Shown here: piece after piece, positions 33,188 through 41,959 of the stretch
Position numbering within the stretch: position 1 is the first letter of the stretch
How the letters are laid out: each line of letters begins with the position of its first letter
Assembly (NCBI GenBank): GCA_945905275.1
Contig: CAMDPQ010000005.1
Location: 1-42,041 of the forward strand
Length of the DNA stretch: 42,041 nt
Source: Chlamydia trachomatis
GTDB lineage: Bacteria; Chlamydiota; Chlamydiia; Chlamydiales; Rhabdochlamydiaceae
Direction of reading: 5' to 3'
Notes under the pieces: generated by a model
Told to the model about the DNA's origin: nothing
What the model saw: the letters and a program-made list of their open reading frames with translations, nothing else
Database searches by the model: none
Position numbers and translations under genes: made by a program

Positions 33188-35182
33188 ATGTTTCATTTAG
33201 TCTCATCCTTTACCCCTCAAGGTGATCAACCAAAAGCGATAGATGCTCTTGTTAAGGGATTAGAGGCTAAGAAAAAATCGCAGGTCTTGCTGGGCATTAC
33301 GGGGTCTGGGAAGACATTTACTATGGCAAATGTGATTTCTCAAGTCCAGAGGCCCGCTCTTATCTTAGCTCACAATAAAACACTTGCAGCGCAGCTATAT
33401 CAAGAGTTTAAGTCCTTTTTTCCAAAGAATGCCGTGGAGTATTTTGTCTCCTACTATGACTACTACCAGCCAGAGGCATATATTGCCAGAACCGATACTT
33501 ATATAGAGAAAGATCTGGCAATTAATGAACAGATTGAAAGGATGAGGTTATCGGCTACAAGGTCTTTAATAGAAAGAGAGGATGTCATTATCGTCTCTTC
33601 TGTATCGTGCATCTATGGACTCGGGCTGCCAGAATATTACCGTCAGATGCAGCTGAAATTATCTGTAGCGCAAGAGGTGCGTCGGGATGATATTCTGTTT
33701 CATCTGGTAGATATGCATTATAAAAGAAGCGATTACGAGCTTGTGAGAACCACCTTTCGTGTTAGAGGGGACATCCTTGAGATTATGCCTGCTTATGAAG
33801 AGGAGATTGCGTATAGAATTGAATTCTTCGGTGATGAAATCGATAGGATTAGTGAAATCGATCCTCTTACAGGAAGGGTGAATCAACGGCTTGATCATGT
33901 AACGATTTTTCCAGGATCCCACCATGTAACACCAAAAGAAGTTCGATGTAACGCCGCCGAGACAATTCAAACGGAGCTGCAACAAAGGATGGCCTTTTAT
34001 GAAAAAGAAAACCGCTTTATTGAGCATCAGAGAATTAAAGAACGGACCTCCTACGATCTGGAAATGATCAGAGAAATGGGTTTTTGTAAAGGGATTGAAA
34101 ACTATTCTCGCCATTTTAGCAAACGAAATATAGGTGATCCGCCCCCCTGCCTTTTGGACTATTTTCCTGATGATTTTCTGATTTTTGTCGATGAATCCCA
34201 CCAGACTCTACCTCAGATCCATGCGATGCATAATGGGGATCGGGCGAGGAAGGAATCTCTTATTGATTTTGGGTTTAGGCTCCCTTCTGCATTCGATAAT
34301 CGACCTTTAAAATTTGAAGAGTTTTATCAAAGGATTCAACGGGTCATCTATGTTTCTGCAACCCCTAGTCCTTGGGAAATGCAAGAATCTGGTGGAGATG
34401 TGATAGAACAGATCATAAGACCCACCGGCCTTCTTGATCCGATCATCGAAATTAGACCGGCTACAAATCAAGTAGATGACTGTTTAGAGGAAATACGGAA
34501 GGCTACTCAAGAAGGAAGTCGGGTTCTTGTTACAACACTTACGAAAAAACTTGCTGAAGATTTAGCTAAATACCTTACCGAAATAGGGGTGAAAGCTAAG
34601 TATCTGCATTCTGATATCGATACCCTAGAACGGGTGCAGATTATCAAGGAGCTTAGGATAGGAGTATTTGATGTTCTTGTAGGGATAAATCTTCTGAGAG
34701 AAGGGATTGATATCCCAGAGGTTTCTTTAGTAGCCATTCTCGATGCAGATAAAGAAGGTTTTTTGCGTAGTCAAACAGCGCTTATTCAAACCTGTGGTCG
34801 TGCGGCAAGAAATGTAAAGGGTCGTGTGGTCATGTACGCAGATAAGATCACAAAATCGATTCAAGCGACAGTGGAAGTCACGAATAACCGCAGAAAGATC
34901 CAAGAAGAGTATAATTCTGTCCATGGGATTATCCCTTATACCGTAAGTAAGCTAAAGGCAGAAGATCTTGTCGAGACCTTTGGAGGAAAGAGAGCTGGGG
35001 TAAAAAATAGCGCAGAAGAGAAAACGGATCACTATACACAGAAAGAGCTCGAAATGCAGATCAAGAGCCTAGAGCAAGAGATGAGAAAATCTGCTAAAGA
35101 GCTTCGTTTTGAAGAAGCTGCACTCCTTCGTGATCAACTCAGGCACTATCAGGGCATGAGGCTTCTAGAAGAGAATTTATAG
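33188..35182 (+). CDS. uvrB: Excinuclease ABC subunit B
   Basis: Damage-verification helicase of nucleotide excision repair. It has 664 residues, full length. Motifs in order: Walker A GITGSGKTFTMANVI (about 36-50); AHNKTLAAQLYQEFKSFFP; the beta-hairpin region YYDYYQPEAY; FVDESHQT (DEAD-like box); VIYVSATPSPWE; GINLLREGIDIPEVSLV; and QTCGRAARN. A C-terminal UVR coiled-coil pair (RKSAKELRFEEAALLRDQLRHY) recruits UvrC. AGGAGCC before ATG 33188 is the ribosome site. It converges with the glycosyltransferase on the other strand, with 22 bases between the stops. Confidence 0.97.
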   Translation: MFHLVSSFTPQGDQPKAIDALVKGLEAKKKSQVLLGITGSGKTFTMANVISQVQRPALILAHNKTLAAQLYQEFKSFFPKNAVEYFVSYYDYYQPEAYIARTDTYIEKDLAINEQIERMRLSATRSLIEREDVIIVSSVSCIYGLGLPEYYRQMQLKLSVAQEVRRDDILFHLVDMHYKRSDYELVRTTFRVRGDILEIMPAYEEEIAYRIEFFGDEIDRISEIDPLTGRVNQRLDHVTIFPGSHHVTPKEVRCNAAETIQTELQQRMAFYEKENRFIEHQRIKERTSYDLEMIREMGFCKGIENYSRHFSKRNIGDPPPCLLDYFPDDFLIFVDESHQTLPQIHAMHNGDRARKESLIDFGFRLPSAFDNRPLKFEEFYQRIQRVIYVSATPSPWEMQESGGDVIEQIIRPTGLLDPIIEIRPATNQVDDCLEEIRKATQEGSRVLVTTLTKKLAEDLAKYLTEIGVKAKYLHSDIDTLERVQIIKELRIGVFDVLVGINLLREGIDIPEVSLVAILDADKEGFLRSQTALIQTCGRAARNVKGRVVMYADKITKSIQATVEVTNNRRKIQEEYNSVHGIIPYTVSKLKAEDLVETFGGKRAGVKNSAEEKTDHYTQKELEMQIKSLEQEMRKSAKELRFEEAALLRDQLRHYQGMRLLEENL

Positions 35183-35204
35183 AGAGAGACTCTCAGCCAA
35201 AATA

Positions 35205-36308
35205 TTACGGTAAGAGCTTGGCTATTTTTTCTGCTAATGTTTGAGTCGTAGGATAGCTGTGTTTTGCTGGACCCTTGGTCCACTGTATTTTTATGTCGAA
35301 TAAGGGAGCCAACTGAGACTGGAACTTTTTTTTATCCATAAAGAGGCCCTCATTTTCTGCGGCCTCCCTCATTTCTTCGATATCAAAGCAGGCAATAGGG
35401 GTATGGCAGGCTCTGGCCTCCATAAGGGGCATGCCATATCCTTCATAAAGGGAAAAGAGCACAACCAAGCGTGCCGCAGAATAGAGTGCAGGCATATCTA
35501 TATCGGGAACAAATCCTAGAGGGATGAAATGATCAGGGTATAATTGACGCATCCTTGCAATCCTCTCTAAGACAGTTGTATTCTTCCATCCACCCCCCCC
35601 TACAATCACCAAAGGAATAACAGAAGAAAGAGTCTTTTGGATCAGTACCTTTTCATAAAACTCCATGAGTTGCATGAGGTTTTTTTTTGGCTCAATCGAT
35701 CCTACGGTCAGGATGAATTCTTTATAATGTAGTCCGTACTTCTTCAGGACATCTCGACACTCATAGGCCTTTTTATGTGTGATTGTATCTCTTAATGGAG
35801 GGGTGACAATGTCCGTAGAGTCGATACCATACAACAGCTTAAGCTTCTTGGCGGTGCCCTTTGAATTGCAGAAAATATAGTCGGCGGATCTATAAGATAA
35901 TCCGTTAAATAGGTGCATCAGGTAATAACGAGATCTCGATATAGATTCTGGCGCAATCCGGTAGACAAAGTCATGGACCGTAATAATGGTTTTTATTTTT
36001 TTTTGTATAACTAGAGGCATGATTTGAGCGGGAGCCCAAAAGAAGTCAGGGCTATCTTGATAAAGGGCAACAGCCAGGCTCGTTTGTGTCCAAAGGCTGT
36101 GAAAGGAGGAGAAAGTGCTTATGCTTCGTATCCTTACATTGGGAAACTGTAGTAACTCTGAAAAATCGCCAATTGGGGATCTAGTATATAAAATAAATAG
36201 CCAATTCGGTCGCATCGGAATCAGTTGTTTCAGAAGGCAGAATAGATAAAAACTGATTCCTCCAGATAGGTTTTTTAAAACAAAAGCATCGATCCCAATT
36301 GTATTCAT
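35205..36308 (-). CDS. GT4-family glycosyltransferase (MtfB-like)
   Basis: A 367-residue cytoplasmic GT-B glycosyltransferase that transfers a sugar from a nucleotide donor (GDP-mannose is likely from the nearby manC) to a glycan precursor. Visible: IGIDAFVLKNLSGGISFYLF at the N terminus, TIITVHDFVYRIAPES, ILTVGSIEPKKNLMQLMEFYE (the phosphate-binding region), then FSLYEGYGMPLMEARACHTP with the E..G.P..EA nucleotide-sugar motif. Eight consecutive G at 35593-35600 (read on the minus strand) encode part of VIVGGGGWK, where a K is usual. Last gene of the three-gene minus-strand arm of the cluster; it starts 36 bases after the ABC exporter gene. Confidence 0.87.
   Translation of the reverse strand: MNTIGIDAFVLKNLSGGISFYLFCLLKQLIPMRPNWLFILYTRSPIGDFSELLQFPNVRIRSISTFSSFHSLWTQTSLAVALYQDSPDFFWAPAQIMPLVIQKKIKTIITVHDFVYRIAPESISRSRYYLMHLFNGLSYRSADYIFCNSKGTAKKLKLLYGIDSTDIVTPPLRDTITHKKAYECRDVLKKYGLHYKEFILTVGSIEPKKNLMQLMEFYEKVLIQKTLSSVIPLVIVGGGGWKNTTVLERIARMRQLYPDHFIPLGFVPDIDMPALYSAARLVVLFSLYEGYGMPLMEARACHTPIACFDIEEMREAAENEGLFMDKKKFQSQLAPLFDIKIQWTKGPAKHSYPTTQTLAEKIAKLLP
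35593..35600 (-). repeat. Homopolymeric tract of eight G inside a glycosyltransferase gene
   Basis: Eight C on the plus strand, eight G on the coding strand, within the codons for VGGGGW at about residue 240 of the GT4 protein. A one-base length change would truncate the enzyme in its C-terminal domain. With the nine-G tract at 12433 it is one of only two G or C runs of eight or more that I found in the window. Confidence 0.8.
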
Positions 36309-36343
36309 CGTAGGGTTCTTTTTCCTATTGTATCAGTGAACTA

Positions 36344-38125
36344 TTATTGCGCATTCCAAAGACTTGTATATCGACCTTGTAAAGCAAGTAGGGCTTGGTG
36401 ATCACCTGATTCTACGACCCCTCCCTTTTCGATGACATGGATGATATCAGAGTCGGTAATCGTTGATAATCTATGAGCGATAACAATAAGGGTTGTTGTG
36501 GCTCGTAAAGAGGATAAGGATGCTTTAATGAATTGTTCCGATTCATTATCTAAACTCGAAGTAGCTTCATCTAAAATCAGAATCCGCGGCTTTCTAATTA
36601 GAGCTCGTGCAAGCGCAATTCTTTGCTGCTCTCCTCCAGAAAGACGGATCGCTGTTTCACCAATCTTTGTTGTATACCCATGCTCTAATGCCATAATAAA
36701 TGGATGGGCTCCTGCAAGCCTTGCCGCCTCATGCACCTCTTCTATCGAGGCATCGGGGCAGCCCATGCGAATGTTATACTCAATCGTGTCGTTGAACAGG
36801 TAGGGGTGTTGGGAGACGATACCAATAAGAGATCTCCAACTTGTGCTGCAAATCGTATTAAGATTTTCCCCATCGACCCAAATAGAGCCGATTGAGGGCT
36901 TATGAAATTTCAGCAGTAGGTCTATGAGTGTTGTTTTCCCCGATCCTGAAGGACCTACTAATGCTGTAACTGTATTTTTTTTAATCGTCAGATGACAATC
37001 TTTGATCGTAGGGTCTGTCCCTTGGTCGTATTGAAAAGAAAGGTTTTCTAATCGGATCTCGTTGGTGAATGATGCCTGTTTGTTCAAGCTATCGATCTCT
37101 TGCGTATCACACATTTCGTTTAAGAATCCTGTAATAGCTTGTAATCTTCCTTTATACATAAGAATCTGAACGAGGGAGTTGCTAAATCCAATCATTCTCA
37201 TAGAAAGTCTCAGAGAAATCGGTAAAAAACTCAATAGCAGGATAAAGGCTGTATCAGGTTGTTGATCATTCAGAATAAAATAACCGGCTGCGATTGCGGA
37301 CGATATTGCGATGATAGCAATTATATCGTTTAAACCAGTGACCATCCCATTATAACAGCTGATTTTTTTATGAATTAAAGCGGTGGTTTTTATGGAATGA
37401 TCCATTTTCTCTTTCATTTTTTTTTGGAAGTTAAACAGATGAATCTGTTTTATCCCATAAATCATTTGGGAAGAAAGTTCAGTTTTTATAGCCCCTTCCT
37501 GCGCAGCTTGTATAGATAATAATCCTATGATTTTGATCATCATTTTTTGCAAAAAGCCTGCCAGGCCGAAAATAGACAGAACAATAAGCAGTAGTTTCGT
37601 AGAAAAAAAGAGCAGGACCACTAACGCGACTATAATAAGGAAAAAGTTGGAGATAAGCTGATTGAATAAATGCATCCAATGAGGGAAAAAGATAGGAATA
37701 GATGATACGAGATCTGTCAGTGTTCCCTGCTTATAATTAAGGATGGAGCGATAGCTGGCTGTTAGAATCCTTTCATTAATTGATTTCAGTAAAAACTGCA
37801 TCCCCTTGTCTGTGATACGAGAAAAAAAAAAGGAACTAAAAAAAAGGCAGAGACCTCTACATACTTGTACCAGAATAGCTGTAGATAGTGAGATGATAAG
37901 CAGCGTGTCATTCGATACGTGGTCGATCCATTCTATATGTTGGATGTATCTCGGAAGAAGGTTCTGGTTTTGGGTTATTGCTGTAAATGCAAGGATAATC
38001 ATCCCGTAGGATACCCCTTCTAATAGAGATCCTATCCCACTTGCTATGCATGCAAAGCTGGTATCTTTGATGTTCTCTTTAGAGCAAATAATCGATCCGA
38101 TCAGCAGGGAATAGGTGGTATGCAT
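36344..38125 (-). CDS. ABC exporter (fused membrane and ATPase domains), glycolipid-type
   Basis: A 593-residue half-transporter of the MsbA/HepA/PglK type, working as a homodimer in the inner membrane. Residues ~1-330 form six hydrophobic helices; residues ~350-593 are the ATPase. Motifs: Walker A GPSGSGKTTLIDLLL, Q-loop VSQHPYLFND, signature LSGGEQQRIALARAL, Walker B ILILDEATSSLD and the H-loop IVIAHRLST, all intact. Placed between two glycosyltransferase genes, it is most likely a flippase for a lipid-linked sugar product made by its neighbours. Ten T in a row (coding strand, 37831-37822) lie in the codons for SSFFFS within a membrane helix. The gene starts 75 bases after the upstream transferase. 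Confidence 0.9.
   Translation of the reverse strand: MHTTYSLLIGSIICSKENIKDTSFACIASGIGSLLEGVSYGMIILAFTAITQNQNLLPRYIQHIEWIDHVSNDTLLIISLSTAILVQVCRGLCLFFSSFFFSRITDKGMQFLLKSINERILTASYRSILNYKQGTLTDLVSSIPIFFPHWMHLFNQLISNFFLIIVALVVLLFFSTKLLLIVLSIFGLAGFLQKMMIKIIGLLSIQAAQEGAIKTELSSQMIYGIKQIHLFNFQKKMKEKMDHSIKTTALIHKKISCYNGMVTGLNDIIAIIAISSAIAAGYFILNDQQPDTAFILLLSFLPISLRLSMRMIGFSNSLVQILMYKGRLQAITGFLNEMCDTQEIDSLNKQASFTNEIRLENLSFQYDQGTDPTIKDCHLTIKKNTVTALVGPSGSGKTTLIDLLLKFHKPSIGSIWVDGENLNTICSTSWRSLIGIVSQHPYLFNDTIEYNIRMGCPDASIEEVHEAARLAGAHPFIMALEHGYTTKIGETAIRLSGGEQQRIALARALIRKPRILILDEATSSLDNESEQFIKASLSSLRATTTLIVIAHRLSTITDSDIIHVIEKGGVVESGDHQALLALQGRYTSLWNAQ
37822..37831 (-). repeat. Homopolymeric tract of ten T inside the ABC exporter gene
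   Basis: Ten A on the plus strand, ten T on the coding strand, within the third hydrophobic segment of the exporter (codons for SSFFFS). Runs of this length can slip during replication or transcription. T and A runs of seven or eight are common in this window, so this is less remarkable than the two G tracts. Confidence 0.7.
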
Positions 38126-38200
38126 AGGTCGGTGTGCTTTACTGCTCGTATGATTTAGGTCATGTAACGAAATAGATTCGATCCTTGGTGTTGATCACCT

Positions 38201-39325
38201 TTATTGCATTGCCACTATTTTGCTTATATCCAGAAATTCTGTGTATTTATCCGTTACAAAAGACTGAAATTCTTGTTCAAATCTTTTTCTACTAAATCTT
38301 GCAGCCGATGCTTTTATATACTGAGGGTCAAATCGATCTCGGTCTTGTTCAAATTGATCGATAGCCCCTATCAAACAGGATGGAGTCTGATGGGGGTATA
38401 AAATTCCCATTTTTCCATCCAAAACAATTTCGCACGCACCACCTTTTGCGAGCGCTATAACAGGGGTCCCGGAAGAGAGGGCCTCTACCATCACAATACC
38501 AAAGTCTTCTTCAGCGGCAAAAATAAGGGCTTTTGCCTGGGATAATAGCTGCCGCAGCTCTTCATTCGAGCGAAATCCAAGGAGTTCTATATTCTGGGTT
38601 GCTCGTTTTTTGAGCTTGGATAGTTCAGGACCAGCACCTACGATCAGGAGTTTTTTATCTGGCATATTTCGAAATGCTTCCACTATCAGATCCATTCTTT
38701 TATAAGGAACAAGCCGGGAGCAAGCTATAAAATAGTCTTCTTTCGTAGCACTGATGTAGAACGAATCTATTTCAACAGGTGGATAGATGACTCTTGCTTT
38801 CTTGCCATAGAGTTTCTGTATTCTTTTTGCTACATAGTAGGAATTGGCTATAAAATGATCAACTCGATTCAGAGAGGATATATCCCATTTTCTGATCCCG
38901 TGCAGTACGACTTGAGCCACGGTTTTTGTAAACCATCCCAAAGGCTCCATATAGGATGGGTATAAATCCCATGCGTATCTTATAGGGGTGTGGCAGTAGC
39001 AAATATGGAGTTGATTGGCATGTGTCAGGACCCCTTTAGCTACTGCATGGGATGAAGATAGAATCACGTCATATCCGTTTAAATTAAACTGCTCGATGGC
39101 GATTGGAAAGAAAGGGAGATAGTTCCGATGCATTTTTTTTGCTATAGGCAGAGATTGTATAAAAGAGGTTTCGATTGGTTTATCTGCAAAAAAAGTGCCT
39201 ATTAGTAATTTTGGATCTTGGACAAGCGTATGAATTTTCGAGGGGTAAAGACCATAGATCGCTTCCAAGACTTTTTCTGCCCCACCGATACTTATCAGCC
39301 AGTCGTGTACCAATGCAGTTTTCAT
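38201..39325 (-). CDS. GT4-family glycosyltransferase (WbaZ-like, probable mannosyltransferase)
   Basis: A 374-residue GT-B transferase. The N terminus ALVHDWLISIGGAEKVLEAIY and the stretch VILSSSHAVAKGV followed by HICYCHTPIRYAWDLYPSYM are typical of the WbaZ-like GT4 subgroup, which includes O-antigen mannosyltransferases. Then VDHFIANSYYVAKRIQKLYG, ARVIYPPVEIDSF, and the donor-site EDFGIVMVEALSSGTPVIAL with the two conserved Glu. First gene of the minus-strand arm; a 98-base gap separates it from the divergent transferase at 39424 and must hold both promoters. The mannose donor is inferred from manC in the same cluster. Confidence 0.88.
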   Translation of the reverse strand: MKTALVHDWLISIGGAEKVLEAIYGLYPSKIHTLVQDPKLLIGTFFADKPIETSFIQSLPIAKKMHRNYLPFFPIAIEQFNLNGYDVILSSSHAVAKGVLTHANQLHICYCHTPIRYAWDLYPSYMEPLGWFTKTVAQVVLHGIRKWDISSLNRVDHFIANSYYVAKRIQKLYGKKARVIYPPVEIDSFYISATKEDYFIACSRLVPYKRMDLIVEAFRNMPDKKLLIVGAGPELSKLKKRATQNIELLGFRSNEELRQLLSQAKALIFAAEEDFGIVMVEALSSGTPVIALAKGGACEIVLDGKMGILYPHQTPSCLIGAIDQFEQDRDRFDPQYIKASAARFSRKRFEQEFQSFVTDKYTEFLDISKIVAMQ

Positions 39326-39423
39326 ATGTTATCGGTTGTAGGTAAGGTAAATGTTGGATCATAAGGGTGGTTGGTATATCTTGCAATAGGCTATTGATCA
39401 TCTAATGAGGTCATATTGCAGGA

Positions 39424-40533
39424 ATGAAAACTCTTTGTATCGATTTAAGAATGTATGATGCATCAGGTATTGGTGTCTATCTACGTAATATAGTTCAGAG
39501 GCTTGCTGGTTGTGACACTTTTCGTATACGAGGTATTGTCTCCCCCCGATCCCTTCAACAAATCTTAGAGTTGCCCTCTATAGAGATCGTGATTTCTACT
39601 GCACCTATTTATTCCATTCAGGAGCAAATAGATATTCCCTTAAAAGTGGGTGCTTGTGATGTATTTTGGACGCCTCATTTTAATGCTCCCGTAGTTCGGC
39701 TCCAAGCTAAAAAAAGAGTGGTGACAATTCACGATGTTTTTCACTTAGCCTATGGAGATGTGCTTCCTTGGTATAAACGGATCTATGCAAAACAAGTAAT
39801 TTGTCGTGCAGTGCAGTTAGCGGATGCTCTTATTACGGTATCTGATTTTTCAAAGTCTGAAATCCAGCGCTATACAGGGGTTCATGCAGATAAGGTGCAT
39901 CCTATCCTGAATGGTGTAGATACCGCTTTTTTTCAGCCTAGTTCAGTAAGGCAGTATGTTGGAGCGGATATAGGGAGGTATTCGATGGATAGACCGTTTA
40001 TTTTATTCGTAGGAAACTTAAAACCACATAAAAACTTGGATGGCCTTCTTCAAGCCTACAAAAAATGGATCGGGGTGCATGGCACAGAATATCATCTTAT
40101 CCTAATCGGAAAAACATTTGAGAATTATCCCATTATACAAGCCATACAAGATGATCCCATATATCGAGGCCAGGTCCATGTCTTTTCTGATGTGACGGAT
40201 GTAGAGCTATGCTTATTTTACCTAAAAGCTGCCGTATTGGTAATGCCCTCGTTCTATGAGGGCTTTGGGCTCCCTCCTCTTGAAGCGATGAGCTGTGGAT
40301 GTCCCACTATTGTTTCTAAGTGTACAAGCTTGCCTGAGGTATGTGGAGATGCGGCGTTTTATATTGATCCTTATTCTGTTACGAGCATCTATCACGGTCT
40401 TTGTGCTGTTTTGCATAACCCGGCCCTACGGGATAGAATGATCGACCAGGGATATGCTCAAGTAGTTAAATTTTCCTGGCAGGCCTCTTCGCAAAAACAC
40501 TTGCAATTATTTGAGAGATTACTAAGTGTTTAG
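39424..40533 (+). CDS. GT4-family glycosyltransferase (MtfB-like, probable mannosyltransferase)
   Basis: A 369-residue GT-B transferase. [21 protein letters not shown] (N-terminal acceptor loop), [54 protein letters not shown], and the donor-site [25 protein letters not shown] with the E-x7-E pattern are all intact. It is most like MtfB/WbpY mannosyltransferases. It opens the plus-strand arm of the cluster and is followed 18 bases later by manC. Only a very close AGGA precedes ATG 39424, but that start fits the family. Confidence 0.89.
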   Translation: MKTLCIDLRMYDASGIGVYLRNIVQRLAGCDTFRIRGIVSPRSLQQILELPSIEIVISTAPIYSIQEQIDIPLKVGACDVFWTPHFNAPVVRLQAKKRVVTIHDVFHLAYGDVLPWYKRIYAKQVICRAVQLADALITVSDFSKSEIQRYTGVHADKVHPILNGVDTAFFQPSSVRQYVGADIGRYSMDRPFILFVGNLKPHKNLDGLLQAYKKWIGVHGTEYHLILIGKTFENYPIIQAIQDDPIYRGQVHVFSDVTDVELCLFYLKAAVLVMPSFYEGFGLPPLEAMSCGCPTIVSKCTSLPEVCGDAAFYIDPYSVTSIYHGLCAVLHNPALRDRMIDQGYAQVVKFSWQASSQKHLQLFERLLSV

Positions 40534-40551
40534 GAGTTAGTTTTTTTATGT

Positions 40552-41949
40552 ATGGTTTTTATGAAAGTGATTATTTTAGCAGGGGGGAAAGGCACCCGTT
40601 TATGGCCTCTATCAAGAGAGTCTTTTCCTAAGCAATTTTTGCATTTTGGAGATCGGCTATCTCTTCTACAAAAAACGATCTTGCGATTTTCCGCAGCCTA
40701 TTCTTCAGAAGATATTGTGATACTGACGAATCAAAACTACTATCATCTCGTATGTAGTCAGTGTAAAGAGATCGACTCTGATTGTACATACACCATTCTC
40801 ATTGAGCCAGAAAGTAAAAATACAGCCGCCGCAATAGCGCTTGGGGCGAAATATTTACAGGAGATCAAGGGAGTTACGGGAGACGATGTTTTTTTAGTGG
40901 CTCCATCAGATCACCTACTACACCCAGAAAGTGCATTTCTCTCGCTCTTACCGCTTGCAGAAGCCCAGGCTAAACTCGGCCACATCCTTACCTTTGGAGT
41001 CTATCCGAATGCTCCAGAGACGGGATATGGATATATTAAGTACCTTCAGGAAGAACATAGTGATGTATATACAGTGCAGGCGTTTATTGAGAAACCATCA
41101 CTCGATCGGGCACAGTCCTATCTATTGTCGGGTGATTATCTGTGGAATAGCGGAATTTTTGTTTTTAGCATGACAACATTTTGGAAAGAATTGCAGATCT
41201 ATGCACCTGGTATCGGCGATCTATTCGAAGGCAGTTTTGCAGAATCTGTGGGTCGTTTCGCTGAGGCTATAGATATTTCCATTGATCATGCTCTTTTAGA
41301 AAAATCACAGGTGGTGAAAGTGATTCCTATGCATCTGAGCTGGTCGGATGTCGGGTCTTGGGATAGCGTCTATGCATCGATGGAAAAGGATAGCGCATCT
41401 AACGTCAAGGTGGGCAATATTATCGATATAGATACGAAAAATTGTCTTATCTTTGGGGGTAAGAGGCTTATTTCTACGATTGGTCTTGAGGATATTCTCA
41501 TTATCGAGACAAGTGATGCTCTGCTTGTCAGTAAAAAAGGGCATTCTCAAAAAGTCAAAACAGTAGTCCAAAGACTTGCAAGTAACAAGATGGATCAGTC
41601 TATAGAGCACATCACCTCTTATCGGCCATGGGGAAGTTACACCATCTTAGAAGAAGGTTATCGGTATAAGATAAAAAAAATTAGCGTGCACCCCCATCAG
41701 AGACTGAGCCTTCAATTGCATTATCATAGAAGTGAGCACTGGGTCGTTGTACGGGGTACTGCTAAAGTAATGATCGGAGATGAGGAGTCTATTTTACTCG
41801 AAAATGAAAGTATTTTTGTCCCTAAATCCAAGGAGCATAGGCTGGAAAACCCTGGAAAAATCACATTAGAGCTTATTGAAGTTCAGGTAGGGGAATATGT
41901 TGGAGAAGATGATATCGTCCGAATACAGGATGATTATGCTAGGGTATAA
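40552..41949 (+). CDS. manC: Bifunctional mannose-1-phosphate guanylyltransferase / mannose-6-phosphate isomerase
   Basis: Makes GDP-mannose, and in this type also isomerises fructose-6-phosphate. It has 465 residues. The N-terminal nucleotidyltransferase has ILAGGKGTRLWPLSRESFPKQFL (about residues 7-29), LIEPESKNTAAAIALGA, APSDHLL and VQAFIEKPS. The C-terminal cupin (about 350-460) has RPWGSYTILEEGYRYKIKKI, LSLQLHYHRSEHWVVVRGTA with the metal-binding His and Glu residues, and EHRLENPGKITLELIEVQVG. Full length. Starts at ATG 40552 or the in-frame ATG 40561; AGGAG at 40532 favours the first, though its spacing is long, while the domain itself begins at the second. It supplies the donor for the glycosyltransferases of the cluster. 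Confidence 0.94.
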   Translation: MVFMKVIILAGGKGTRLWPLSRESFPKQFLHFGDRLSLLQKTILRFSAAYSSEDIVILTNQNYYHLVCSQCKEIDSDCTYTILIEPESKNTAAAIALGAKYLQEIKGVTGDDVFLVAPSDHLLHPESAFLSLLPLAEAQAKLGHILTFGVYPNAPETGYGYIKYLQEEHSDVYTVQAFIEKPSLDRAQSYLLSGDYLWNSGIFVFSMTTFWKELQIYAPGIGDLFEGSFAESVGRFAEAIDISIDHALLEKSQVVKVIPMHLSWSDVGSWDSVYASMEKDSASNVKVGNIIDIDTKNCLIFGGKRLISTIGLEDILIIETSDALLVSKKGHSQKVKTVVQRLASNKMDQSIEHITSYRPWGSYTILEEGYRYKIKKISVHPHQRLSLQLHYHRSEHWVVVRGTAKVMIGDEESILLENESIFVPKSKEHRLENPGKITLELIEVQVGEYVGEDDIVRIQDDYARV

Positions 41950-41959
41950 ACTGGGAGGT

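Noticed and set aside
33659-34201. 180-codon minus-strand frame inside uvrB
   Set aside because: It is fully antisense to highly conserved uvrB codons and has no recognisable domain.
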